This document shows positions 1 through 8,238 of a stretch of DNA of 64,000 bases, in pieces. The DNA is from Pseudomonas helmanticensis (GTDB lineage: Bacteria > Pseudomonadota > Gammaproteobacteria > Pseudomonadales > Pseudomonadaceae): assembly GCF_900182985.1 (NCBI RefSeq), contig NZ_FXUY01000001.1:744001-808000 (forward strand), in the 5' to 3' direction. The position numbers and the translations under genes are program-made. The notes under the pieces are model-generated. The model was not told where the DNA came from. It saw only the letters and a list, made by a program, of their open reading frames with translations, and ran no database searches. Position 1 is the first letter of the stretch, and each line of letters begins with the position of its first letter.

Positions 1-375
1 CCCCAGTACGTAATCGCGCACCGAGCCGGCCCAGGGACGGCGCGGCCCGGACAACCCGGCAGCGAGCATGCCGCCGACAGTGGCGCCGTCCTCGCTGTGT
101 GGCGGCTCGCATGGCAGCATTTGCCCGGCGGCGTCGAGGGCGGCATTCAGTTCGGCCAACGGCGTGCCGGCGCGTGCGGTGATCACCAGTTCAGTCGGGT
201 CGTAGCTGACGATGCCGCGATGCACACGAGTATCGAGCAACTCGCCGTGGCTCTCGCGGCCCAGACGGGATTTGCTGTTGCCGCCCTGGATGCGCAACGC
301 AAGGTTGTCATGCAGCGCCTGCTCCACCTGTTGCAGCAGCTCGGCGGCAGCGTCGTGGCCATGTTCACTGATCAT
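1..375 (-). CDS. glcE: Glycolate oxidase FAD-binding subunit GlcE (partial, 3' end outside window)
   Basis: The first 125 codons read as the N-terminus of GlcE, the second FAD_binding_4 subunit of glycolate oxidase, which oxidises glycolate to glyoxylate at the membrane together with GlcD and the iron-sulfur subunit GlcF. The stretch LALRIQGGNSKSRLGR and the later GATVGGMLAAGLSGPRRPW are typical of the PCMH-type FAD fold. The ATG overlaps the glcD stop codon as TGATG, so translation is probably coupled. The C-terminal half and glcF would lie to the left of the window. Confidence 0.93.
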   Translation of the reverse strand, partial: MISEHGHDAAAELLQQVEQALHDNLALRIQGGNSKSRLGRESHGELLDTRVHRGIVSYDPTELVITARAGTPLAELNAALDAAGQMLPCEPPHSEDGATVGGMLAAGLSGPRRPWAGSVRDYVLG

Positions 376-1874
376 CAGAAACGCTCCAGATCGGGGAAGG
401 GCAACTGACCGTGGTGGACATGCATCGCACCGAATTCGGCGCAGCGGTGCAGGGTCGGAATATTCTTCCCGGGATTGAGCAGGCCGCCGGGGTCGAATGC
501 TGCTTTGACGGCATGGAACAGGGTCAATTCATCGCTGCTGAACTGCGCGCACATCTGGTTGATTTTCTCGCGGCCGACACCGTGTTCGCCGGTGATGCTG
601 CCGCCGACCTTGACGCACAATTCGAGGATCTTGCCGCCGAGGGCTTCCGCGCGATCCAGCTCGCCGGGCTGGTTGGCATCAAACAGAATCAGCGGATGCA
701 TGTTGCCGTCACCGGCATGGAAAACGTTGGCCACGCGCAAAGCGTATTCGGCGGACAAGTCGGCAATCGCCTGCAGCACACCGGGCAGCTCGCGGCGCGG
801 GATGGTGCCGTCCATGCAGTAATAATCCGGCGACAGGCGGCCGACAGCAGGGAAGGCATTCTTGCGTCCGGCCCAGAAACGCACGCGCTCGGCCTCGTCC
901 CTGGCCTGACGCAGTTCGGTGGCGCCGGCGTGTTGCAGCACCTGACGCACGCGCTGGCAGTCGTCGTCGACATCGGCTTCGACGCCATCCAGTTCGCACA
1001 GCAGGATTGCTGCGGCGTCGACCGGATATCCGGCATGGATAAAGTCCTCGGCGGCGCGGATGGCGAGGTTGTCCATCATCTCCAGGCCGCCCGGAATGAT
1101 CCCGGCGGCAATGATGTCAGCGACCGCGCGTCCGGCGTTTTCCACCGAGTCGAACGCTGCGAGCAGGACTTTTGCGGTTTGCGGTTTCGGCAGCAGTTTG
1201 ACCGTGACTTCGGTGATCACCCCGAGCATGCCTTCGGAGCCGGTGAACAGTGCGAGCAGATCGAAACCGGGTGAGTCCAGTGCGTCGGAACCGAGCGTCA
1301 GGCACTCGCCATCGACCGTTAGCATTTCGACCTTGAGCAGATTGTGCACGGTCAGACCGTATTTCAGGCAGTGCACGCCACCGGCGTTTTCCGCGACATT
1401 GCCGCCGATGGAACAGGCGATCTGCGAAGACGGATCCGGCGCGTAATACAAACCATGCGGTGCGGCCGCCTGGGAAATCGCCAGGTTGCGCACGCCGGGC
1501 TGCACGCGGGCAAATCGTCCAGCGGGGTTGATTTCGAGAATCCGGTTGAAGCGCGCCATCACCAGCAGCACGCCTTTCTCCAGGGGCAGGGCACCACCGG
1601 ACAGACCGGTGCCGGCGCCGCGCGGCACCACCGGCACGCGTTGTTGATGACAGATCTTGAGGATGGTCGCGACTTGTTCGATTTCGCGTGGCAGCACCAC
1701 CAGCATTGGCGTCGTGCGGTAGGCCGACAAACCGTCGCATTCGTACGGTTTCAACTGTTCCTCGCTGTCGAGGATTTCCAGCTCCGGCATTTGCGCCCGC
1801 AGCGCACTGAGCAATGCGGGTTTATCGGAGGCCGGAAGCACGCCATCAACGCGTTCGTCGTAGAGAATATTCAT
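375..1874 (-). CDS. glcD: Glycolate oxidase subunit GlcD
   Basis: The product is 499 aa from the ATG at 1874 (MNILYDERVDGVLP), the normal length for GlcD; the longer upstream reading frame runs into the divergent promoter and is unlikely. An N-terminal FAD-binding PCMH domain (about residues 50-230; VVPRGAGTGLSGGALP and CSIGGNVAENAGG) is followed by the FAD-oxidase C domain with NVFHAGDGNMHP and GSITGEHGVG. GlcD carries the flavin that oxidises glycolate (also D-lactate) in the GlcDEF complex. It is the first gene of a glcDE(F) operon, and divergent glcC supports glycolate-induced control. Confidence 0.95.
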   Translation of the reverse strand: MNILYDERVDGVLPASDKPALLSALRAQMPELEILDSEEQLKPYECDGLSAYRTTPMLVVLPREIEQVATILKICHQQRVPVVPRGAGTGLSGGALPLEKGVLLVMARFNRILEINPAGRFARVQPGVRNLAISQAAAPHGLYYAPDPSSQIACSIGGNVAENAGGVHCLKYGLTVHNLLKVEMLTVDGECLTLGSDALDSPGFDLLALFTGSEGMLGVITEVTVKLLPKPQTAKVLLAAFDSVENAGRAVADIIAAGIIPGGLEMMDNLAIRAAEDFIHAGYPVDAAAILLCELDGVEADVDDDCQRVRQVLQHAGATELRQARDEAERVRFWAGRKNAFPAVGRLSPDYYCMDGTIPRRELPGVLQAIADLSAEYALRVANVFHAGDGNMHPLILFDANQPGELDRAEALGGKILELCVKVGGSITGEHGVGREKINQMCAQFSSDELTLFHAVKAAFDPGGLLNPGKNIPTLHRCAEFGAMHVHHGQLPFPDLERF

Positions 1875-2078
1875 CGCGGGCAGGCAACCCTTGGTTATTG
1901 TTTTTGACAGGCCGACGCCAAATGGGCGTGCTTGCATCATTGGGCGCACGGGCAATACTGTCCAGTTGTCCGGCACTGGTCGAACCAGTTCTTTTCGCCG
2001 GGTTTTTCGTACAAGGCCTTTCTGGGCTTTTAAAACAACAAGATGCGATGCTATTGCTAACCATGGAGGTGACGGGTT

Positions 2079-2849
2079 ATGGCTGGTCATACCAGTGAAG
2101 GGCGGGCTGTGCAGGTGGCGGATGTGGTTTGTGAGCGCATCGAGCGCTTGATCGTCGACGGTGTGTTGAAGACCGGGCAACTGTTGCCCTCTGAACGGCG
2201 GCTGACGGAAAAGCTCGGTGTCTCGCGCACCGCGTTGCGTGAAGGCCTGAAACTGCTCCGCGCCCGCGGGATCATCAACACCGAGCAAGGCAAAGGCTCA
2301 TTCGTCGCCGACCTTTCCGGGCAGAACGCCGCATCGCCTCTGATGCACTTGTTCAGCTCGCAACCGCGCACCCTGTACGACCTGTTCGAAGTGCGCAGCT
2401 TGCTGGAAGGTGAGTCGGCGCGGCTGGCGGCGTTGCGCGGCACTGAAGCGGATTTTGTCCTGATCACTCGCAGCTATCAGGCCTTGCTCGACGCGCGTGG
2501 CCAGGAGCTGCAAGCACCCGAACATGCGCGGCTCGACCACGCATTCCATCTGGCGATCTGCGAGGCTTCGCACAACCCGGTGCTGGTGCAGACGCTGCGC
2601 TCGTTGACTGATCTGCTGCTGAACACGGTGTTCGCCTCGGTCAACAACCTCTATCACCGCGAACCGCAAAAACGCCAGATCGACCGCCAACACGCGCGCC
2701 TCTACAACGCCGTGACCGGGCGCCTGCCGGAACAGGCGCGCAAGGCCGCTGTCGCGCATATCCAGAGCATCAGTGACAACCTCAAGGAGATCGAAAGCGA
2801 AGAGCAGCGGCTGGTGCGCGCGACGATGCGCCTGGAGGGCTGGACGTGA
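2079..2849 (+). CDS. glcC: GntR/FadR-type transcriptional regulator GlcC
   Basis: A 256-aa GntR-family protein. It has a winged helix at residues 12-80 (LLPSERRLTEKLGVSRTALR) and a helical FCD/FadR C-terminal effector domain (VRSLLEGESARLAAL, LDHAFHLAICEASHNPVLVQ). The FCD domain is expected to bind glycolate or acetate-like ligands. It is divergent from glcDE across a 204-bp intergenic region (1875-2078) that should hold both promoters and the GlcC operator, the arrangement seen in other glc loci. I saw no operator I would defend by eye. The Glc assignment rests mainly on the neighbours. Confidence 0.9.
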   Translation: MAGHTSEGRAVQVADVVCERIERLIVDGVLKTGQLLPSERRLTEKLGVSRTALREGLKLLRARGIINTEQGKGSFVADLSGQNAASPLMHLFSSQPRTLYDLFEVRSLLEGESARLAALRGTEADFVLITRSYQALLDARGQELQAPEHARLDHAFHLAICEASHNPVLVQTLRSLTDLLLNTVFASVNNLYHREPQKRQIDRQHARLYNAVTGRLPEQARKAAVAHIQSISDNLKEIESEEQRLVRATMRLEGWT

Positions 2850-2860
2850 GGTCAGGCGAT

Positions 2861-3658
2861 TGTCCTGTTGAAGTTGACGGTGAAACACTTTTCAGCCGAT
2901 TTATCCCTTTTCAATGCGTCAGTAATCTGTACCCAACTTGAACGCAACAACAATTTCAAAACTCAAAAGGGACGCAGACCATGACCACTCCAACCTACAA
3001 CCGCCTGAACAAAGACGACGCCATCGTGCTGCTGGTCGATCACCAGACCGGGCTGATTTCGCTGGTGCAGGACTTCTCGCCGAACGAGTTCAAGAACAAC
3101 GTTTTGGCCCTGGCCGATCTGGCCAAGTTCTTCAACCTGCCGACCATCCTCACCACCAGTTTCGAACAAGGCCCGAACGGCCCGCTGGTCCCTGAGTTGA
3201 AAGAGATGTTCCCGGACGCGCCGTACATCGCTCGCCCTGGCCAGATCAACGCCTGGGACAACGAAGATTTCGTCAAGGCGATCAAGGCGACTGGTCGCAA
3301 GCAGATCATCATCGCCGGTGTGGTCACCGATGTGTGCGTAGCGTTCCCGACCTTGTCGGCGCTGGCAGAAGGCTTTGAGGTGTTTGTGGTAACCGATGCT
3401 TCCGGCACCTTCAACACCACCGTGCAACAAGCCGCATGGAGCCGCATGACCCAGGCCGGTGCGCAACTGATGAACTGGTTCTCGGTGGCGTGTGAGCTGC
3501 ACCGCGACTGGCGCAACGACATTGAAGGCTTGGGTAATCTGTTGTCGCAGCGGATTCCCAACTACCGCAACCTCATGAACAGCTACTCGGCGCTGACGGC
3601 GTTGCAGAAGTAAGTCGATACGGCGAAAACGCAAAGCCTGCCCTGAAAAGCAGGCTTT
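2861..3658 (+). repeat. 798-bp direct repeat, copy 1
   Basis: This segment recurs at 4803-5600 at a constant offset of 1942 bp. It includes 120 bp of 5' leader, one hydrolase gene and the downstream hairpin. By eye the leader is identical in both copies, whereas the coding part differs at roughly 17-20 mostly synonymous positions. The repeat begins 11 bp after the glcC stop. The Fic toxin-antitoxin pair sits between the copies. Confidence 0.95.
2981..3613 (+). CDS. Isochorismatase-like cysteine hydrolase (YcaC type), copy 1
   Basis: A 210-aa member of the isochorismatase-like hydrolase fold. The nucleophile is the Cys in GVVTDVCVAFP (about residue 117), the catalytic Asp is in VLLVDHQTG (about residue 20), and a cis-peptide GVVTD precedes the nucleophile. 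Closest by feel to YcaC, a homo-octamer of unknown substrate found in pseudomonads. The start follows AAAAGGGACGCAGACC, a good Shine-Dalgarno. It is monocistronic, with its own hairpin terminator, and has a near-identical second copy 1.9 kb downstream; the proteins differ only at residue 13 (Asp here, Asn there). The physiological substrate cannot be inferred. Confidence 0.88.
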   Translation: MTTPTYNRLNKDDAIVLLVDHQTGLISLVQDFSPNEFKNNVLALADLAKFFNLPTILTTSFEQGPNGPLVPELKEMFPDAPYIARPGQINAWDNEDFVKAIKATGRKQIIIAGVVTDVCVAFPTLSALAEGFEVFVVTDASGTFNTTVQQAAWSRMTQAGAQLMNWFSVACELHRDWRNDIEGLGNLLSQRIPNYRNLMNSYSALTALQK

Positions 3659-3662
3659 TTTA
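3633..3662 (+). terminator. Rho-independent terminator after hydrolase copy 1
   Basis: AAGCCTGC and GCAGGCTT form an 8-bp stem around a CCTGAAAA loop, followed by TTTTTATT. It lies 20 bp after the stop codon. The second copy (5575-5604) has the same stem but the T-run is interrupted (TTTCGTTTTG). Confidence 0.8.
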
Positions 3663-3711
3663 TTGAGTTTGAATCAGAGTCTCGACAGCGGCGTGGCCGC
3701 AAGCGCGATGT

Positions 3712-4449
3712 TCACTCGAGGGGCTGCGCTCTATACGCTTTATAGAGCTGCTGGACTTCAGGATTATCGAGGTTCGCGTAGGTAATGCCTTCCTTGTCCA
3801 GCCCATCCAGGCCCTTGATGCCGCCAATCATCCCGGGCCATTCGTCTCGGTTTGAAATGTCGATGACGAAGGGCTTCAAATAACTGTCCAGATGGCCTTT
3901 GAACGGATTGCGGATTTCGTCACTGAGGGCATTGAGATAGTCGTCCTTGCTGGTTTTTGACCAATCGACGGCAAACCGGGTCCGAAAGCACAACTCCATG
4001 TAGATGAGCAGTATGGTGCGGCCATTGCCATCCAAAAACGGGTGAGCTGAAGCCAATTGCCCCATCACCTCGCCGGGCCGATCGCGGAAGCGTTTCTTGT
4101 TTGACGCCAGTTCAAGGGCGTATTCGATGGACCTTTTGATCAGGTCAGGGCGTTCGAATATCGTGTGGTGAGGATCATCTTTCGATCCCTTGAAAACCGC
4201 CAGATGAGGGATCAGTTCGTTCCGGTCTTTTCCCGCCCAGGGATAAAAGCCGGAGAAGAGGATTTCGTGTGTCTTGAGGACAGCTTTGTAGTCGATGGAT
4301 CTTTTCTTCGCCAGAAAGGCCAGGGCATCTTCGATACTGGCTTCGAAGGAAAGATGTTCGGATTCTTTTACTTCAACGGGGTCTTTCAGTTTGAGCGAGT
4401 TTTGAAGATAGCCTTCAGTCTCGAAATCGCCGAAAGGGTCGAAAGTCAT
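3712..4449 (-). CDS. Fic/DOC-family toxin-like protein
   Basis: A 245-aa Fic-fold protein. The signature is HPFLDGNGRT near residue 135, preceded by GEVMGQLASA and, further upstream, the usual FSGFYPWAGKDR motif. Fic enzymes transfer AMP or another nucleotide-derived moiety to a target protein; toxin versions in Pseudomonas fluorescens are known to AMPylate DNA gyrase. The canonical motif is HxFx(D/E)GNGRxxR, but the second Arg is Leu here (GNGRTIL), so activity or nucleotide use may differ. A C-terminal extension of about 70 aa follows the core. Its ATG overlaps the stop of the upstream small gene (ATGA), as in toxin-antitoxin operons. The substrate is unknown. Confidence 0.85.
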   Translation of the reverse strand: MTFDPFGDFETEGYLQNSLKLKDPVEVKESEHLSFEASIEDALAFLAKKRSIDYKAVLKTHEILFSGFYPWAGKDRNELIPHLAVFKGSKDDPHHTIFERPDLIKRSIEYALELASNKKRFRDRPGEVMGQLASAHPFLDGNGRTILLIYMELCFRTRFAVDWSKTSKDDYLNALSDEIRNPFKGHLDSYLKPFVIDISNRDEWPGMIGGIKGLDGLDKEGITYANLDNPEVQQLYKAYRAQPLE

Positions 4450-4709
4450 GCGCTAAGCTGCTTTTTCGAACGCCTTTTTTCCTGAAGATAGCGCCCTTGC
4501 AGCGCCATGATTTCTGCCTTGTTCAGCACGCCCTTTCTTTTCAGATTGACCAGCAGTTGCTCAACGCCGTCCAGCTCAACGACATCGCCCGCCAAACGTG
4601 TGATGGTCACCGCCATGCAGCTCAGGCTGTCACGGTCAGCGCTGATCTGGTGTTCTGCGGCGAGCTTGCGAACTTCGCTCGCAACGCTGTCAGTGGCTGA
4701 TCTGCTCAT
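4446..4709 (-). CDS. Putative antitoxin of the Fic module
   Basis: An 87-aa protein whose stop overlaps the Fic start by 4 nt. Its position and size fit a class I Fic antitoxin (VbhA/AntF type), which binds the toxin and blocks the ATP site through an (S/T)xxxE(G/N) helix. No such motif is present: the Glu residues are followed by V, H, L, Q, I and K. The middle (VELDGVEQLLVNLKRKGVLN) looks like a small helical pair and the C-terminus is strongly basic (EKRRSKKQ). Antitoxin function is inferred from context only. Confidence 0.65.
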   Translation of the reverse strand: MSRSATDSVASEVRKLAAEHQISADRDSLSCMAVTITRLAGDVVELDGVEQLLVNLKRKGVLNKAEIMALQGRYLQEKRRSKKQLSA

Positions 4710-4802
4710 TTGAAACCCCTGGTTTTCTTCCTGAAGAGCATAGCATGCGTCGATTCTGTAAATATTCGGCGGGCGCTCCTATGTGCGCATCGATCTTGCC
4801 AC

Positions 4803-5600
4803 TGTCCTGTTGAAGTTGACGGTGAAACACTTTTCAGCCGATTTATCCCTTTTCAATGCGTCAGTAATCTGTACCCAACTTGAACGCAACAACAATTTCA
4901 AAACTCAAAAGGGACGCAGACCATGACCACTCCAACCTACAACCGCCTGAACAAAGACAACGCCATCGTGCTGCTGGTCGATCACCAGACCGGGCTGATT
5001 TCGCTGGTGCAGGACTTCTCGCCGAACGAGTTCAAGAACAACGTTTTGGCCTTGGCCGATCTGGCCAAGTTCTTCAACCTGCCGACCATCCTCACCACCA
5101 GTTTCGAACAAGGCCCGAACGGCCCGCTGGTTCCGGAGCTGAAAGAAATGTTCCCGGACGCGCCGTACATCGCTCGCCCTGGCCAGATCAACGCCTGGGA
5201 CAACGAAGACTTCGTCAAGGCAATCAAGGCGACTGGTCGCAAGCAGATCATCATCGCTGGTGTGGTCACCGATGTGTGCGTAGCGTTCCCGACCTTGTCG
5301 GCGCTGGCAGAAGGCTTTGAGGTGTTTGTGGTAACCGACGCTTCCGGCACCTTCAACACCACCGTGCAACAAGCCGCATGGAGCCGCATGACCCAGGCCG
5401 GTGCGCAACTGATGAACTGGTTCTCGGTGGCGTGTGAGCTGCACCGCGACTGGCGCAACGATATCGAAGGGCTGGGTAATCTGCTGTCACAGCGGATTCC
5501 CAACTATCGCAACCTGATGAACAGCTACTCGGCGCTGACGGCGTTGCAGAAGTAAGTCGATACGGCGAAAACGCAAAGCCTGCCCTGAGAAGCAGGCTTT
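4803..5600 (+). repeat. 798-bp direct repeat, copy 2
   Basis: Second copy of the 2861-3658 segment, with the same leader, gene and hairpin. The sequence stops matching immediately outside both ends. The leader is base-for-base identical to copy 1 as far as I can read. Confidence 0.95.
4923..5555 (+). CDS. Isochorismatase-like cysteine hydrolase (YcaC type), copy 2
   Basis: A 210-aa paralogue of the 2981 gene with the same Asp/Cys active-site motifs (VLLVDHQTG, GVVTDVCVAFP), the same Shine-Dalgarno and the same leader. The only amino-acid difference I find is Asn for Asp at residue 13. The remaining DNA differences are synonymous and cluster at a few codons (for example the codons for VPELKEM and DIEGLGNLLS). 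Both copies therefore appear to be under purifying selection or homogenised by conversion, and both are intact. Confidence 0.88.
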   Translation: MTTPTYNRLNKDNAIVLLVDHQTGLISLVQDFSPNEFKNNVLALADLAKFFNLPTILTTSFEQGPNGPLVPELKEMFPDAPYIARPGQINAWDNEDFVKAIKATGRKQIIIAGVVTDVCVAFPTLSALAEGFEVFVVTDASGTFNTTVQQAAWSRMTQAGAQLMNWFSVACELHRDWRNDIEGLGNLLSQRIPNYRNLMNSYSALTALQK

Positions 5601-5636
5601 CGTTTTGTATGAATTTTATGCCGAACGCGGGAGGCT

Positions 5637-8108
5637 TCAGATCTCGGGCGTGTACTTGATGGACAGCAGGCCACTGACACGTGAAACCAGTGTGTCGACC
5701 GCAAAGGGTTTGGTCAGCACCTGCATTCTCGGCCCGAGTTGGCCGCTGCCGAGCACCGAGCTTTCGGCATACCCGGTAATGAACAAGGTCTTCAGCTTCG
5801 GTCTTATTTGCCGGCCCGCATCGGCCATCTGCCGGCCATTCATGCCACCGGGCAAGCCGACATCGGTGATCAGCAAATCGATGTGCGCGCTGGAACGCAA
5901 TGCTTCGAGCCCTTCAACGCTGTCGCTTGCTTCGAGCACGTGGTAGCCGAGGTCACTCAGCACATCTTTGAGCAGCAAGCGAACGGTGGGCTCGTCGTCG
6001 ACAATCAGGATGGTCTCGCCTGCTTTTGCATCAGGCGAGGTCGTACTTTGCGCGTCATCGTGATTGTGCTGCGCCTCGCCGCAGTAACGCGGCAGGTAAA
6101 TCAACATCGTGGTGCCGTGTCCCACAGTCGATTGCACCCGCACCTGCCCCCCGGATTGCTTGGTAAAACCGTAAATCATCGAAAGCCCCAGCCCCGTGCC
6201 CTGGCCCAGCGGCTTGGTGGTGAAAAACGGGTCGAAGGCTTTGGCGATCACTTCAGCGCTCATACCCGTGCCGGTGTCAGTGACAGCCAGGCACAGGTAT
6301 TGCCCTTCGGGCATGTCCAGTGCGTGCGCCAACTCGCCCTCGACCGCGCGATTCGCTGTCTCGACGGTGATGCTGCCGCCCTCGGGCATCGCATCGCGGG
6401 CGTTGATGCACAGGTTCAGCAGAGCGTTTTCCAGTTGGCTGGCATCCACCAGCGCAGGCCAAAGGTCGGCTGCAGTGACGGTCTTCAGGCGAATGCCGGG
6501 GCCGACGGTGCGCTGGATCAGTTCGGTCATGCCGGCAATCAGCGCGTTGACTTCGGTCGGCCGCGGATCGAGTGTCTGTCGCCGGGAGAAGGCCAGCAGG
6601 CGATGGGTCAGGGCGGTAGCGCGTTTGGCCGCGTCCTGGGCGATCAGCATGTATTTGTCGAGGTCGTTGAAACGGCCTTGGGCGGTGCGCTTTTCCATCA
6701 ACTCAAGGGCTGCGCAGATGCCCGCCAGAAGGTTGTTGAAGTCATGCGCCAGACCGCCGGTGAGTTGCCCGACCGCTTCCATTTTCTGCGATTGACGTAA
6801 CTTTTCCTCGGCTTGCATCAAGTCCGCCGTTCGCGCCGACACCCGCTGTTCCAGTGTGTCATTAAGCGCCTTTAAAGCAGCTGTCACGCGGTCTCGCTCG
6901 GCTTCGACATTGCGCCGGTCTTCGACATCGATGAGCACGCCGGGGAAGCGCAAAGGCGTGCCGTCTTCGGCGCATTCGACGCGTCCGTTTGCCTCAATCC
7001 AGGTGTATTGGCCATCCGCACCGCGTACTCGGTACTGGTGTGAATAGGGGCCGCCCCGGGCGATGACTTCATTGATGGCCGCGGTGAGTCCTTCGCGGTC
7101 CTCGGGATGCACGGTCATCGCCACTTGCTCAAGGCTCAGACCGTCTCGGCCCAAGGCAGGATCAAGGTTGAAAACCCTTGCGAAGGCTTCGTCGACGCTG
7201 AAACGATCGGTGGGCAAGTGCCAATGCCAGGTGCCGATGATGGCGCCAGCCGCCAGGGCGAGTTGCACGCGCTCGATGTTCTCCCGGGCGACCGCCTCGC
7301 TGACGCGCAAGCGTTCCTGCGCGTCGCGGCGCTCGGTGACGTCGCTGAAGAAGATCGCAATCTGCCGTTCGGCCGGGTCGCCGACACGCACGGCGCGCAC
7401 GTCGAACCAGCGTTCGAACGTGTTGGCGTAGTTCTCGAAGTTGGCTGGCTCGCCGGTCTTGGCGACATGGCCGTAGGTCTCGAACCAGAAACTCTCCAGG
7501 TTGGGAGCGAACTCGGTCACCCACTTGCCACGCAGGTTGACGCCAGCCTGACGTTCGAACGCCGGGTTGGCTTCAACGAAGCAATAATCGATAGGACGGT
7601 CGTCGGCGTCGAATTTGACCTTGACGATGGCAAACGCCGCCTCGATGGTTTGCAAAATGGTGCTGAAGCGTTCTTCGCTCCGGCGCAGTGCCGTTTCGGC
7701 ACTGCGCGAGCGGGTCAGGTCGAGCATCGCCCCGATCATGCGTTCTGCCTGGCCATCGGCGTTACGGATCAGATGGCCGCGGTCGAGCACCTCAGCGTAG
7801 GAACCGTCCTCGCAGCGAAACCGGTACTCAGCACTCCAAGTGGTGCCAGAGCCATCAATCGCAGCGCGAATCGAGGTTTCGACCCGTGCGCGATCCTGCG
7901 CGTGGATCTGCGCAAAGCGCCAGTCACACGTTGGCTCGATGGCTGCTGACGCATAGCCATACGCCTGTTGCAGCGAATCGTTCCAGATAACCTGGCTGGT
8001 TTTCAGATCCCAGTCCCAGACGGCATCGCAGGTTGCCTTGACGGCCAGACGCAGGCGCGTGACCTCGGACTCGAGCTCCTCGCGAGTAAGCTGTTTCAGG
8101 ATGTCCAC
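5637..8108 (-). CDS. Soluble PAS-PAS-PAS hybrid histidine kinase/response regulator
   Basis: An 823-aa protein without membrane segments. Three PAS domains occupy roughly residues 15-140, 145-265 and 275-400 (VWDWDLKTSQVIW, FSTILQTIEAAFAI, IIGTWHWHLP), each followed by PAC-like ends. A short coiled coil leads into HisKA with the phospho-accepting His in GGLAHDFNNLL (about 455). The HATPase has NARDAMPEGG, DTGTGM and GQGTGLGLSMIYG, and a C-terminal receiver has LIVDDEPTV, TDVGLPGGMNG and the KPF lysine. The signal and output are unknown; a separate phosphotransfer partner or regulator must exist elsewhere. It is read in the same direction as the photolyase gene upstream, 130 bp away, so a link to light or redox sensing is possible but unproven. 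Confidence 0.9.
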   Translation of the reverse strand: MDILKQLTREELESEVTRLRLAVKATCDAVWDWDLKTSQVIWNDSLQQAYGYASAAIEPTCDWRFAQIHAQDRARVETSIRAAIDGSGTTWSAEYRFRCEDGSYAEVLDRGHLIRNADGQAERMIGAMLDLTRSRSAETALRRSEERFSTILQTIEAAFAIVKVKFDADDRPIDYCFVEANPAFERQAGVNLRGKWVTEFAPNLESFWFETYGHVAKTGEPANFENYANTFERWFDVRAVRVGDPAERQIAIFFSDVTERRDAQERLRVSEAVARENIERVQLALAAGAIIGTWHWHLPTDRFSVDEAFARVFNLDPALGRDGLSLEQVAMTVHPEDREGLTAAINEVIARGGPYSHQYRVRGADGQYTWIEANGRVECAEDGTPLRFPGVLIDVEDRRNVEAERDRVTAALKALNDTLEQRVSARTADLMQAEEKLRQSQKMEAVGQLTGGLAHDFNNLLAGICAALELMEKRTAQGRFNDLDKYMLIAQDAAKRATALTHRLLAFSRRQTLDPRPTEVNALIAGMTELIQRTVGPGIRLKTVTAADLWPALVDASQLENALLNLCINARDAMPEGGSITVETANRAVEGELAHALDMPEGQYLCLAVTDTGTGMSAEVIAKAFDPFFTTKPLGQGTGLGLSMIYGFTKQSGGQVRVQSTVGHGTTMLIYLPRYCGEAQHNHDDAQSTTSPDAKAGETILIVDDEPTVRLLLKDVLSDLGYHVLEASDSVEGLEALRSSAHIDLLITDVGLPGGMNGRQMADAGRQIRPKLKTLFITGYAESSVLGSGQLGPRMQVLTKPFAVDTLVSRVSGLLSIKYTPEI

Positions 8109-8238
8109 TCCTCATGCCTTATTTGCTATCTGCTAAGCATTCAATTGGCGCGTTTAACACGAACACCCATGCGCTTTGTCACCCATTGACACGGGGCGGC
8201 ATATTTAAGTTGCACTCAGGCCAGGCGCGCCGGTGTTT

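Noticed and set aside
411..1274. Long plus-strand frame (287 codons) opposite glcD
   Set aside because: Antisense shadow of a highly conserved glcD; no Shine-Dalgarno and no recognisable protein features.
3712..4709. Death-on-curing (Doc) toxin with Phd antitoxin
   Set aside because: The motif is HPFLDGNGR with GNGR, not the Doc type ending NKR, and the partner lacks Phd features.
5739..6800. 353-codon plus-strand frame opposite the histidine kinase
   Set aside because: Antisense to HATPase and receiver motifs; typical GC-rich shadow frame.
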